A stretch of 64,000 nt of DNA from Martinezella tropici (GCF_008370325.1 NZ_VNIP01000013.1:62001-126000), one strand, 5' to 3'; positions 42,706 to 51,597 are shown, counted from the first letter of the stretch. Numbers and translations: made by a program. The notes: generated by a model from the letters alone, not told the origin.

Positions 42706-43795
42706 GTTCAACCTCCGAGTAGAGTGCCGAAGCAACGGCGCGACCCGATTTGCAGTCGAACAGCGCGAGTTTGGCCGGATTGAACTCAAGACCAACGGTT
42801 TCACCGATGCGGAAGTTGCGGTTCGCAGGAACACGCGCTTTGATCACGCCGCTCGATGTCTCGATTGCCACGACCTGATTGGTTCCGAGATATTCGCTGC
42901 CATAGACTGCACCCCGCAAAGGAGAGGTGTCGCTGAAGCGGATATGTTCCGGCCTGACGCCGAGCGCCAATTCGGCTTCGGCCAAGTCCTGGTACACTTC
43001 GGGAACGCTGACATCGACGCCATTAACTGAGACCGATCTCGCCCCGCTATAAAGGCCAGAGGTGAAGCGCATAAAATTCATCGGCGGCGACCCGATGAAG
43101 TCAGCGACATACATCGTGGCTGGCTTGCTGTAGATTTCCTGCGGTGTGCCGAATTGCTCGATGACACCATGGTTCATGACCGCGATCTTGTCGGCCATTG
43201 CCATGGCTTCGTGCTGATCATGCGTTACGTAGACCGTCGTCGCATGGATGCGGTTATGGAGTTCACGCAGCTCATGGACCATCACTTCGCGGAATTCCGC
43301 GTCGAGCGTGCCAAGCGGTTCATCCATCAGGAAGCACTTCGGACGGCGTACGATCGCACGACCGAGAGCCACGCGCTGTCGATCGCCGCCAGCAAGTCCG
43401 GAGACAGAGCGGTTCAGGATATGATCAATCTGCAGCAGCCGCGCGGTTTCCTCGACGCGCTTTCGGATCTCGGCCTTCGACATGCCCTGCGAAAGCAGCG
43501 GAAAGCCGATGTTCTTGCGCACGTTCATATGCGGATAGAGCGCAAAAAGCTGGAAGACGAAGGCAATGTCACGGGCGCTGGCGCGATTGAAAGTGACGTC
43601 CTCGCCATCAAGGTAGATCTTGCCGCTGGTCGGCAGTTCAAGTCCGGCGATCATGCGAAGCGTCGTCGTCTTGCCACAGCCGGACGGGCCGAGCAGTGCC
43701 AGGAATTCTCCGTCGTGGATGGTGAAGCTTGAATCCTGAACCGCGACGAAGCCGCCGAATTGCTTGCGCAGATTTTCTATTCTGATCTCTGCCAT
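42698..43795 (-). CDS. ABC transporter ATP-binding protein, MalK/UgpC type (first), atypical signature
   Basis: 365 residues. Walker A is GPSGCGKTT, the Q-loop 'FVFQLFALYPHMNVRKNIGF', Walker B 'CFLMDEPLGTLDAEFR' and the H-loop 'VYVTHDQHEAMAMADK'. The signature reads 'VSGLAGGDRQRVALGRA' where LSGGQ is expected, so two conserved positions differ (Ser to Ala, Gln to Asp). Its partner at 41698-42705 has a nearly standard LSGGE. In an asymmetric dimer one ATP site may therefore be weakened. The C-terminal MOP-like domain is present. Located 3 bp after the small membrane protein gene. Confidence 0.9.
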   Translation of the reverse strand: MAEIRIENLRKQFGGFVAVQDSSFTIHDGEFLALLGPSGCGKTTTLRMIAGLELPTSGKIYLDGEDVTFNRASARDIAFVFQLFALYPHMNVRKNIGFPLLSQGMSKAEIRKRVEETARLLQIDHILNRSVSGLAGGDRQRVALGRAIVRRPKCFLMDEPLGTLDAEFREVMVHELRELHNRIHATTVYVTHDQHEAMAMADKIAVMNHGVIEQFGTPQEIYSKPATMYVADFIGSPPMNFMRFTSGLYSGARSVSVNGVDVSVPEVYQDLAEAELALGVRPEHIRFSDTSPLRGAVYGSEYLGTNQVVAIETSSGVIKARVPANRNFRIGETVGLEFNPAKLALFDCKSGRAVASALYSEVEHG

Positions 43796-43798
43796 GGC

Positions 43799-44011
43799 TC
43801 ACTCCGGAAACTTCGAGACGATGATGAACATGGCCGTGCCGGCAAGGAGGGTCACCAGCGAGTAGCTGTAGAGTACCAGTAGGAATGGTTGGAATAGCAT
43901 GAGGAAGCCGATCGCAATCAGCATGGTCGCGATGTTCTCCATCGGGCCGCGGCGCAGAAAGAGGGGGCGCTTCGGCCGGGATGGCGGCGGTGTTTCGATG
44001 AGATGCGTCAT
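43799..44011 (-). CDS. Small membrane protein of the ABC transporter operon
   Basis: 70 residues. A basic N-terminus ('PPPSRPKRPLFLRRG') precedes two closely spaced hydrophobic segments ('IATMLIAIGFLMLFQPFLLVLYSYSLVTLLAGTAMFIIV'). Its ATG overlaps the permease stop in ATGA and the first ATPase gene begins 3 bp later, so it is made with the transporter. A small membrane protein (GlpU) also accompanies the rhizobial glycerol ABC transporter, but no sequence relation can be claimed. It may be an accessory subunit. Confidence 0.8.
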   Translation of the reverse strand: MTHLIETPPPSRPKRPLFLRRGPMENIATMLIAIGFLMLFQPFLLVLYSYSLVTLLAGTAMFIIVSKFPE

Positions 44012-44961
44012 TTGCGGACGGCTCCGAAGGTGATGCCACGCAAGAGTTGCTTGCGCAGGAGAATCGTGAAGAGGAGGATCGGGATCAGGAAGATCGTCGT
44101 TCCTGCCGCGACGGCCGGCCAGTCCTGGCCACCTTCGCCGATGATGGTCGGAATGAATGGCGGTGCCGTCTGGGCCTCGCCCGAGGTCAACAATGCCGCG
44201 AAGGCATATTCATTCCAGGCAAAGATCAGGCAGAAGATCGCCGTGGCGGCAATTCCTGTGGTTGCCTGCGGCAAGACGACTTTCCAGAAGGCCTGCAGGC
44301 GGGTGTAGCCGTCGATCATTGCGGCTTCCTCGTATTCCCGTGGGATCTCGTCGATGAACCCCTTGAGCAGCCAGACCGCGAGCGAGACGTTGACTGCGGT
44401 ATAAAGCAGGATCATGCCGACTGCCGTGTCGGAAAGACCGAGCTCGCGGTACATGAGATAGATCGGGATTGCGACCGCGATAGGCGGCATCATGCGCGTT
44501 GACAGGATGAAAAACAGAAGGTCGTCGGCAAGCGGAACCCTGAAGCGGGAGAAGCCGTAGGCGGCCAACGTTCCCAGCGAAACGGCGAGGAACGTGGAGC
44601 CGAAGGCAATCACCAGCGAATTGGCAAAGCGCGGCAGAAAATTCGAGGGGCCGGCAATGACCATGTTTCGCTTGCGGGTGACCTCGTCGCAGGTGCCGGT
44701 TGGTGCGGGTAGCGCGGCGATATATTCCGGCGTCTGTCGCGTCCTCGTCGTCAGGAGGTTGCAATAACCCTCGAGCGTCGGAGAGAAGACGATCTTTGGC
44801 GGATAGCTGATGGAATCCGGCGGTGATTTGATGCTGGTCAGAAAGATCCAGACCAGCGGAATCATGGTGATCAGGGCATAGAGGATCACGATGGCGCCGG
44901 CGATGCGCTTGCTGGTCGGGCTCGGCTCGACGACCGAATGGGCTGAGGTCACGGGGCTCAT
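44008..44961 (-). CDS. Sugar/polyol ABC transporter permease, MalG type
   Basis: 317 residues from the ATG at 44961, fixed by an ATGA overlap with the upstream permease gene. Six membrane spans are expected. The EAA coupling loop reads 'IPREYEEAAMIDGYTRLQAFWKVVLPQ'. A periplasmic insertion between spans 1 and 2 ('TRTRQTPEYIAALPAPTGTC', then 'DEVTRKRNM') is longer than in MalG itself. It forms half of the inner-membrane pore. The longer open frame to 45336 is a shadow of the MalF-type gene. Confidence 0.9.
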   Translation of the reverse strand: MSPVTSAHSVVEPSPTSKRIAGAIVILYALITMIPLVWIFLTSIKSPPDSISYPPKIVFSPTLEGYCNLLTTRTRQTPEYIAALPAPTGTCDEVTRKRNMVIAGPSNFLPRFANSLVIAFGSTFLAVSLGTLAAYGFSRFRVPLADDLLFFILSTRMMPPIAVAIPIYLMYRELGLSDTAVGMILLYTAVNVSLAVWLLKGFIDEIPREYEEAAMIDGYTRLQAFWKVVLPQATTGIAATAIFCLIFAWNEYAFAALLTSGEAQTAPPFIPTIIGEGGQDWPAVAAGTTIFLIPILLFTILLRKQLLRGITFGAVRK

Positions 44962-45926
44962 CGCTGCTTCACCTTGTTCAGCGCTTTGACGTAAATGTTG
45001 GCGAGACCGAAAACGGCGACGAAGAGGACGATGGCGAAGGCCGACGCCCTTCCTGTCGCCCAGCTCTCGAAGGCGGCGCGTTTCAGGGTGATGGAGGCAA
45101 CCTCCGTAGTCGAACCCGGACCGCCTCCCGTCAACAGTGTAACCATGTCGAACATCTTGAAATTTTCGATGCCGCGGAAAAGCACGGCAAGCATGATAAA
45201 AGGCAGCGCCATCGGCACGGTGATGGACCAGAATTGCCGCCAGGCGGAGGCGCGGTCGACTTCGGCAGCCTCGTAGATGTAGTCGGGGATGGAACGCAGG
45301 CCTGCCAGGCAGATCAGCATGACATACGGCGTCCACATCCAGGTATCGACGATGATGATTGCCCAGGGAGCAAGCGAGACGCTGCCGAGCATCTGGATAT
45401 TGGCCGTCGGGATGCCGGTGACGAGAGAAACGGCGTAAGCGAAGAGACCGATCTGCGGTTCATAGAGGAAGCGCCAGAAATTGCCGACGACGGCCGGAGA
45501 CAGCATCATCGGGATCAGGATCAGCGTCGTCCAGAACGCGTGGCCACGAAACTTGCGGTCGATAAGATAGGCGAGCGTAAAGCCGATTACCGTCTGCAGC
45601 AGGATTGTCCAGAACACGAAATGCGCTGTCGTTTGCATGGCCTGCCAGATATCAGGATCGGTCAGAACGCGTTCGTAATTGCTCAATCCGACATTCTGGA
45701 CCGGCGCATTTGGACGGTTGGCGCGATAATTCGTGAATGAGAGATAGATTGCCCAGATGAGCGGGAAGATGTTGATGGCAAGAAGAAGGATGATGGTTGG
45801 GGCGATAAACACCCACGCAATCGCTCGATCGGATAGGCCGCGGACGCGATGAGCGACCGATGTAGGCGTCGCCCTTGCCGTTGCGTCCGCAGCCTTTTCG
45901 ACCATGGAGGAAGAGGAAATATTCAA
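44958..45926 (-). CDS. Sugar/polyol ABC transporter permease, MalF type
   Basis: About 322 residues. A TTG at 45926 has AGGTGA 4-5 nt upstream and is preferred; an ATG at 45905 lacks a ribosome site, and the frame is open to 46064. Six spans begin with 'AWVFIAPTIILLLAINIFPLIWAIYLSFTNY'. The coupling loop is 'IPDYIYEAAEVDRASAWRQFWSITVP'. It pairs with the MalG-type subunit. It lies 101 bp after the binding-protein gene, a gap that often allows higher expression of the binding protein. Confidence 0.88.
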   Translation of the reverse strand: MNISSSSMVEKAADATARATPTSVAHRVRGLSDRAIAWVFIAPTIILLLAINIFPLIWAIYLSFTNYRANRPNAPVQNVGLSNYERVLTDPDIWQAMQTTAHFVFWTILLQTVIGFTLAYLIDRKFRGHAFWTTLILIPMMLSPAVVGNFWRFLYEPQIGLFAYAVSLVTGIPTANIQMLGSVSLAPWAIIIVDTWMWTPYVMLICLAGLRSIPDYIYEAAEVDRASAWRQFWSITVPMALPFIMLAVLFRGIENFKMFDMVTLLTGGGPGSTTEVASITLKRAAFESWATGRASAFAIVLFVAVFGLANIYVKALNKVKQR

Positions 45927-46027
45927 GGTATCACCTGGTCTTTGCGTAAGTGAGACACGTGGCGGCCCGGCAGTCTTGGCGATCCGGGCCGCCATTCTGG
46001 TAAGGATGCTGTACGTCCAGCCGGACA

Positions 46028-47353
46028 CTAGATCTTGCCGTCGTCCTTGAAGACCTCGGTCCAATCCTTCACGAGGCCATCGAGCGCCTCCTGAGCCGTG
46101 CCGTTGCCGGCCACGACATAGTTATGGACACGCTTCTGCATATCTTGAAGAAGGATTGCGTAGCTCGGCTCGGCCCAGAAATCCTTCACGATTGCCATCG
46201 AGTCCAGGAATGCCTGGGCATAGGGCTGGCTGGACGCGAAGTCCGGGGCGTTCACGACTGATTTCAGGCAGGAGTAGCCGCCGAGTTTCCACCATTTGGC
46301 CTGGACGTCAGGCTGGGCGAACCACTTGATGTATTGCAGAGCGGCGTCCCTTTTGTCGGAATAGGAGACAACCGAAATGCCCTGTCCGCCAAGCTGTGCG
46401 AAGTGCTTCTTTTCAGCTGGATTGGGGAAGAAACCAATTCTGTCGCCGCCGACCTTCTCGTCTTTGTAAAGACCCGGCCAAGTGAAGGCGAAGTTCATCT
46501 GCATTGCGACCTGGCCGGATTTGAAGGCATCGGCGGACTCCACCATGTAAACGTTGGAGCTGCCGGGCGGCGTGCAGCAATCATAGAGCGATTTGTAAAA
46601 TTCCAGGCCTTTTACCGCATCGGGAGAATTCACGAAGCCCTTCATTTCATAGGGTTTGTCCGGGTTGTCGTACTGGAAGCCCCAGTCGTAGAGGACGTTG
46701 GTCACGCCCATTGTGATGCCTTCAGAGCCGCGCTCGGTGTAGATCGAAGCGCCGTAGACGGTCTTGCCGTCTATCTGACGCTTTTGGAAGAATTCGGCAA
46801 TCTGCTTCAGCTCATCGTAAGTCTTCGGGACTGCGAGATCTCGACCATACTTCTCCTTGAATTCCTTCTGCAATTCCGGCCGCTCGAACCAGTCTTTGCG
46901 GTAAGTCCAGCCAACCACGTCGCCCATGGCAGGCAACGCCCAGTAGTTCGGCGTGTTCTTCGGCCATTCCGAGTAACCGACGACCGTCGCCGGCACGAAG
47001 TCATCCATCTTGATGCCTTCCTTGTCGAAGAAGTCGTTGAGTTTGACGTAGTGGCCGTTTTCCGCCGATCCGCCGATCCACTGACTGTCGCCGATGATCA
47101 GATCGCAGAGCTTTCCGTGCGAATTCAACTCGTTGAGGAAACGATCCGCATAGCTCGTCCATGGGACGAACTCGAATTTCATTTTCGTTCCGGTCTTGGC
47201 GGTGAAATCTTTCGACAGCTCGACGAGTGCGTTTGCAGGATCCCAGGCGGCCCAGCACAGCGTCAATTGATCGGCTTTTGCAATATTGGGCAGCGCCAGC
47301 GACATGACAAACGCCGAGCCCAGCCCAAGAAGGGCTTTCAATGTCTTCTGCAT
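46028..47353 (-). CDS. Sugar/polyol ABC transporter substrate-binding protein
   Basis: 441 residues from the ATG at 47353 with GGGAGGA upstream. The signal peptide is MQKTLKALLGLGSAFVMSLA with cleavage after AKA near residue 27. The mature protein is a type II extracellular solute-binding protein of cluster B ('LCWAAWDPANALVELSKDF', 'WALPAMGDVVGWTYRKDWFE', 'AQLGGQGISVVSYSDKRDAA'). It delivers ligand to the two permeases. The operon's kinases point to dihydroxyacetone, a ketotetrose or the parent polyol as ligand. The first gene of the operon, it is preceded by three ATGTTTA boxes. Confidence 0.9.
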   Translation of the reverse strand: MQKTLKALLGLGSAFVMSLALPNIAKADQLTLCWAAWDPANALVELSKDFTAKTGTKMKFEFVPWTSYADRFLNELNSHGKLCDLIIGDSQWIGGSAENGHYVKLNDFFDKEGIKMDDFVPATVVGYSEWPKNTPNYWALPAMGDVVGWTYRKDWFERPELQKEFKEKYGRDLAVPKTYDELKQIAEFFQKRQIDGKTVYGASIYTERGSEGITMGVTNVLYDWGFQYDNPDKPYEMKGFVNSPDAVKGLEFYKSLYDCCTPPGSSNVYMVESADAFKSGQVAMQMNFAFTWPGLYKDEKVGGDRIGFFPNPAEKKHFAQLGGQGISVVSYSDKRDAALQYIKWFAQPDVQAKWWKLGGYSCLKSVVNAPDFASSQPYAQAFLDSMAIVKDFWAEPSYAILLQDMQKRVHNYVVAGNGTAQEALDGLVKDWTEVFKDDGKI

Positions 47354-47917
47354 GAGTTCCTCCCAGAACCAAAGGCCAGCTCCCCGCCGGCCACGCAAGT
47401 CCACCAATGTCAGAGAATGCCTACATGAACTCCTCAACCTTCATGTTTAGCAATATGTTTAGTGAAGTACATTTTTATAAACATTGCAAGTGACAATCGT
47501 TGCTGCACTGCACATATGGAGGGTCTGCCTCACTTTGTGTGGAGATCGGCCAATTTGATTGGCATCATCCGCGCGCTGAGAAGCTCTAGACCCACTCTGC
47601 CGCACGTCGTCTACTTTTCGTACTTGATTGATGGTCAGCGCGCCGCGCGGCGTGACGCAAAGAATAGCGGCCACAACCGGTGAGATCAAATGACCGGTTT
47701 GCGGATCACGCAGGAGCATTGTCATATGTTCTGTCGGCGGGCCCAATACGAGCCGGCGCCGTATCACTCTTATCCTTATCCCAATCAAGGGCCAATTCGC
47801 AATTATGTGCTGCACTAACTATATGATTTTGTTGGGGCGCAGCTTTACGGGTAAGTGCAAAGCGACATTGGGGACTTTTATTCTTCCAGAGACTTGCCTC
47901 CGGGAGTGTGTCGGCAA
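47354..47917. other. 564-bp promoter region of the ABC/dha operon
   Basis: The leftward operon promoter must lie here. Apart from the ATGTTTA repeats (47443-47484), the minus strand has an open frame at 47459-47815 without ribosome site or recognisable similarity. No regulator gene is present, unlike most such operons. Confidence 0.4.
47443..47484. promoter_or_regulatory. Three ATGTTTA boxes, candidate operator
   Basis: ATGTTTA occurs at 47443-47449 and 47455-47461 (12 bp apart) and inverted as TAAACAT at 47478-47484. They lie 90-130 bp upstream of the binding-protein start. The AT-rich repeats suggest a binding site for the operon's regulator, possibly the HTH protein encoded at 36658-37068. 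Confidence 0.4.
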
Positions 47918-49903
47918 TCACTTACCGCAGCAGCTCTGAGCTAGCTTGTCTCCCGACGCTTCAAGGCGGTTGTCGATGCTATGTCTGTTGACCTCTGGCG
48001 GTAGGTCCATTGCAATGTTGCTCGCGAAAAAGCCATTGGGTTTTAGCGTGAAGCCCGTGTATTCTACCGGCATGATTGGAAAATCCTCCGGCTTGCAGAC
48101 ATGGGTGTGGCCGAAAGAATGCCAGACAACCACATCGGCGTTCTCGATGGGTCGGTTCTGTTTAACGTAAGCCGGTAGGCCATCGCCACCCGCATGGACG
48201 TTGGGGTAGTCGCCGCTGGCGTACTTCTCCTTCTCGTCGAATGCGGTAACCCAGATATGCTTCTTGGCGAAGCCCCCACGCTGCGCAACCGTGGATTCGG
48301 GCTGAGCAAGCATTACGGGCGAGGGCATGGCAACAAGCTTGTACCCCGGCGCCTTGCCAACGCTGTTCGTCACGTTCGCGTTTTGTATCCTCCAGTATCG
48401 CCCCGTTTCGCCATTGGCTAAAGATGGAGAATCCAGCTCCCTCTTCAGGACGCGGGTCTTGGTATCGAAGACGTTGCCGTAAGGATTATCCTCGCCCCAC
48501 GGACGCGGCACGAAATCGTGTTCCGTCACCGTGTTGCCACCGCCATCAATATCCATGTGCAGGCGGGCGTTGAAGAAATGCTGGTGGGTCGGCCCACCGA
48601 GATTGTCGTCGACCATGCCACCCCAGCGATAGGTCTCGCCGTTGGCAACGGCTGCCGTCTGGATGATGCCGGTCAGCTTTGCTTCCAGCTGGATAGTGCC
48701 ATCTTGGTAGAGATACCAGTAGAAGCCGTAGTCATAATTTCCCACGGTAGCAAAAAAGGAGATGACGAGGCGGCGCGAACGGCGGACCTCGAAAATGCCG
48801 TTGCGGAATTCGTAATGCTTCCAGAGAATGCCATAGTCTTCCTCGTGCATGCAGATGGCATTTTTCATGACAAAAGGCTGACCGAAATCATCGGCGGCCG
48901 GTACATCGAAATAGTGAATCTGGCCAAGGCAGTCGCAACCGAGCTCGAGGCAGTTCGCCAAGCGACCCAGGCCATATTCGCCCGCGTCGAAAGCGCTCTT
49001 CCAATAGTGATTGGCAGTTGGGTCGGCATAGGGCACGACCATTTCCGTGACGCTCGCGCGGAAGATCACTGGTCGTTGTCGGCCCTGATCATCGACGCCC
49101 AGCTCGTGGATGACCAGTCCTTCGCGCGGTGTGAAGCCGACGCGGAAGCTCCAGCCCTGCCATTCTACTTTCCAGCCATCGACGGAAAAGCTGGTACCCT
49201 CCGGCTGCACGATATGAAGTGGTTTCAGGTCAGCCCTTGTCTCGGGAAATGACTCTCGACCATAGTTCCGCTTCTTCTTCGGCACCGGAATGATCTTCTC
49301 GTCATCGTGGAGGTCGACCACTTCATTGGCGATCAGGTCGACCACCGCGACGACACCTTCGATAGGATGGGCATAGCCGTTGTCGCGAATATCTCCGCGC
49401 CAGTAAGAAACTGCGCGAACGATACGTTTGCCCTGCTCGAATTCGCGGCCGAAATAGCCGGACGAGAACGGGTCGATCTGGATCAAAGGGATGTCTTCGT
49501 CGGTGATGCCGCGCTTCTTGACTGCGGCGATCCAGCGAGGATCGGATTTCACCGTACCCTCGATGGTCTCGAATTCGCAGAGCATGACAGGCGGCTGCCC
49601 AAAGGGCATTTCATCGAGCGGCAGGCGTACATAGGAGGCAACCGTGCTCTGCTTCAGATCGACGATGGCCTCAAAAGTCTCGCCGTTGCTGATATCCATG
49701 GCGAGAAGGAAGGCAAGGCGTGGAAGGCAGATGCCCTGACGGAAGCTCGCTAGGTCCGCCTTTGTTGGCTCTTTGAGGCGAATGATTGGAAAGCGAACAG
49801 TGGCGGAGAGTGCTTGCGCAGCTTTCAGGATCGCAACCGCGGCCGCAATCTCTTCGAGGCTCAGCGGATCGAGTGGATGGGTGAGTGCAACGATAGCGTC
49901 CAT
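47918..49903 (-). CDS. Copper-containing primary amine oxidase
   Basis: 661 residues, full family length without signal peptide. Catalytic features are all visible. The TPQ-precursor Tyr390 lies in 'ATVGNYDYGF'. The catalytic base Asp306 is in 'SAFDAGEYGLG'. The copper ligands are His440 and His442 in 'GPTHQHFFNARLHMD' and His601 in 'GHTHVCKPEDFPIMP'. The enzyme oxidises primary amines to aldehydes with release of ammonia and hydrogen peroxide, supplying nitrogen or carbon. An APC permease gene and an AraC gene follow upstream, so amine uptake and induction are encoded together. Which amine is oxidised cannot be read from sequence. Confidence 0.95.
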   Translation of the reverse strand: MDAIVALTHPLDPLSLEEIAAAVAILKAAQALSATVRFPIIRLKEPTKADLASFRQGICLPRLAFLLAMDISNGETFEAIVDLKQSTVASYVRLPLDEMPFGQPPVMLCEFETIEGTVKSDPRWIAAVKKRGITDEDIPLIQIDPFSSGYFGREFEQGKRIVRAVSYWRGDIRDNGYAHPIEGVVAVVDLIANEVVDLHDDEKIIPVPKKKRNYGRESFPETRADLKPLHIVQPEGTSFSVDGWKVEWQGWSFRVGFTPREGLVIHELGVDDQGRQRPVIFRASVTEMVVPYADPTANHYWKSAFDAGEYGLGRLANCLELGCDCLGQIHYFDVPAADDFGQPFVMKNAICMHEEDYGILWKHYEFRNGIFEVRRSRRLVISFFATVGNYDYGFYWYLYQDGTIQLEAKLTGIIQTAAVANGETYRWGGMVDDNLGGPTHQHFFNARLHMDIDGGGNTVTEHDFVPRPWGEDNPYGNVFDTKTRVLKRELDSPSLANGETGRYWRIQNANVTNSVGKAPGYKLVAMPSPVMLAQPESTVAQRGGFAKKHIWVTAFDEKEKYASGDYPNVHAGGDGLPAYVKQNRPIENADVVVWHSFGHTHVCKPEDFPIMPVEYTGFTLKPNGFFASNIAMDLPPEVNRHSIDNRLEASGDKLAQSCCGK

Positions 49904-49975
49904 GGGTTTGCCTTTCGAATGTGGAAGAAGTCAGGGCGGCATGGAGGCGCCGCGCCCTTCCCGGAACGACGTATG

Positions 49976-50152
49976 TCAGTCCTGCGAGCGGTGTGCGCAG
50001 ATCTCACTCGCGATCATATGATCGCCGTGAACGCAGAAGATCGAGCAGAAGGCATGCGTCTGGATACCGGCGGCTAGCGTTGCGACGAGAAGGAAGGCAG
50101 CGGCCAGCGGGAGAAGCCGATCGGAGGGCGCGAATTGGAATGTTGAAGTCAT
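49976..50152 (-). CDS. 58-residue Cys/His-rich exported or membrane peptide
   Basis: A short frame translationally coupled to the APC permease: its ATG (50150-50152) overlaps the permease TGA in ATGA, and it stops at 49976. The peptide begins MTSTFQFAPSDRLLPLAAAF, continues with a hydrophobic helix ('LPLAAAFLLVATLAAGI') and ends in a segment with three Cys and four His ('THAFCSIFCVHGDHM', 'SEICAHRS'). It lies 72 bp before the copper amine oxidase gene. No family is recognised. A metal-handling role for the oxidase is an attractive inference from the composition and position. Confidence 0.55.
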   Translation of the reverse strand: MTSTFQFAPSDRLLPLAAAFLLVATLAAGIQTHAFCSIFCVHGDHMIASEICAHRSQD

Positions 50153-51597
50153 TCGAAGACCTTTCCGAGGGAGGCATACAGATCCGGTTGAGATTTCCTG
50201 ACCCGGACCGCGAAGATCGCCCCAAGAATGCCGACGGCGACCATGGCATAGGGGAATGCTTGGACAATGATGCTTTCGCTGCCGGACAGAAGCGAGAGGT
50301 TGGCACTAACAAGGACGAGCGAGCTCAAGAGACCGACAAGACTGATGATCGGCGCGACGACAGTTGTCCAAGGACCGTGGGCTGACGGTGTTTTCCTGAA
50401 GAACATAATGATTGCGATCGAGACCAGCGCCTGCACAAGCAGTATGCCAATACCTGCAAGCGCCGACATCCAGGAGAAGACAACCGTGTAGGGATCGGCA
50501 TCAAAGGCGACGAACAGACCGACCACCACGGCGGCAATCGCGCTTTGAAGGAGGCCTGCGACATAGGGCGACCCATGCTTCGGGTGGGCCTTGCCCAGTG
50601 CCTTCAGAGCGAGGCCCTCGCGGCCCAGAGCAAAGAAGTATCGGTTGAGAGTATTGTGGAAGGACAGGATGCATGCAAACAGGCTGGTAATCAGCAGCAC
50701 ATTCATCGCCTGGCCTGACCATGCGCCAAGGACGGAATTTGCGGCGTTGATATAGAAGCTGTCCAGCCCGGCATTGGCAGCGGCCTGCACCTTACTCGGA
50801 CCGTAGAACTGCACGATGGCCCATGTCGAGAACGCGTAGAACAATGTGATCAATGTCACTGCGACATAGGTTGCGCGTGGTATTGTCTTTTCGGGATTTT
50901 GGGCCTCCTCACCGAAGATGGCTGTCGCTTCGAAGCCGATGAAGGAGCCTATCACGAAGACCAGCGCGACGCCGAGGCCGGGGGCGAACACCGACGTGGG
51001 GGCGAAGGACGAGAGGCTCATGCCTTCCTGGCCGCCTCCGGTGAAGACGATCGCCAAGTCGAGCAGGAGCAAGATCGCGATCTCGGCAATCATGCAGACG
51101 CCGAGGATTGTGCCTGAAAACGCTATGTTGCGCTGACCGCAGATCAGCACGATCATCAGTGCGGCAAATGACCACGCCCACCAAGGCAATACAAGGCCCA
51201 AAGGTGCAACAGCGCCTGCCATGAAGAATCCGAACAGGCCGTAGATGGCGATCTGCACGGCACTATAAGTCACTAGCGCCATAAACGCGCCGCCGACGCC
51301 GGCCGGCTTTCCGATGCCGTTTGTGATGTAGGTATAGAAGGCGCCCGCACCGCCGACATGCCGGCTCATTGCAGTGAAGCCCACGGAGAAGATCAAATAG
51401 AGCAGGCCAGCCAGCACAAAAGCACCCGGGACGCCGGCGCCGTTGCCGAAAGCGAAGGCTGCAGGCGACGCTCCGACGACCGCAGTCAGCGGAGCGGCAG
51501 CGGCCACCACGAAAAACACGATGTGGGCAAGACCGACAGAATTTTTGGCCAGCCGATCCGGTGGTGTGGCTGCCGGCATAATTGCTTCCGGTGTCAT
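50149..51597 (-). CDS. APC-superfamily amino acid/amine permease
   Basis: 482 residues with about 12 to 14 hydrophobic spans. The first reads 'GLAHIVFFVVAAAAPLTAVVG', a typical APC helix 1 with its unwound glycine-containing site. Helix 6 region 'FVIGSFIGFEATAIFGEEAQNPEKTIPRA' is the APC signature. It is predicted to import an amino acid or amine by proton or exchange coupling. Downstream come the Cys/His peptide and the copper amine oxidase, so the natural substrate is probably an amine oxidised by that enzyme. The divergent AraC gene starts 110 bp away. Confidence 0.92.
   Translation of the reverse strand: MTPEAIMPAATPPDRLAKNSVGLAHIVFFVVAAAAPLTAVVGASPAAFAFGNGAGVPGAFVLAGLLYLIFSVGFTAMSRHVGGAGAFYTYITNGIGKPAGVGGAFMALVTYSAVQIAIYGLFGFFMAGAVAPLGLVLPWWAWSFAALMIVLICGQRNIAFSGTILGVCMIAEIAILLLLDLAIVFTGGGQEGMSLSSFAPTSVFAPGLGVALVFVIGSFIGFEATAIFGEEAQNPEKTIPRATYVAVTLITLFYAFSTWAIVQFYGPSKVQAAANAGLDSFYINAANSVLGAWSGQAMNVLLITSLFACILSFHNTLNRYFFALGREGLALKALGKAHPKHGSPYVAGLLQSAIAAVVVGLFVAFDADPYTVVFSWMSALAGIGILLVQALVSIAIIMFFRKTPSAHGPWTTVVAPIISLVGLLSSLVLVSANLSLLSGSESIIVQAFPYAMVAVGILGAIFAVRVRKSQPDLYASLGKVFE

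Noticed and set aside
44008..45336. 442-codon minus-strand frame
   Set aside because: The first 125 codons shadow the MalF-type permease. The MalG-type gene starts at 44961 with an ATGA overlap.
46334..47428. 364-codon plus-strand frame
   Set aside because: Antisense to the binding-protein gene, which has a signal peptide and strong ribosome site. High-GC codon bias creates long antisense frames here.
47459..47815. Minus-strand frame in the ABC operon promoter region
   Set aside because: No start signals or recognisable domain, and it overlaps the presumed promoter and operator repeats.
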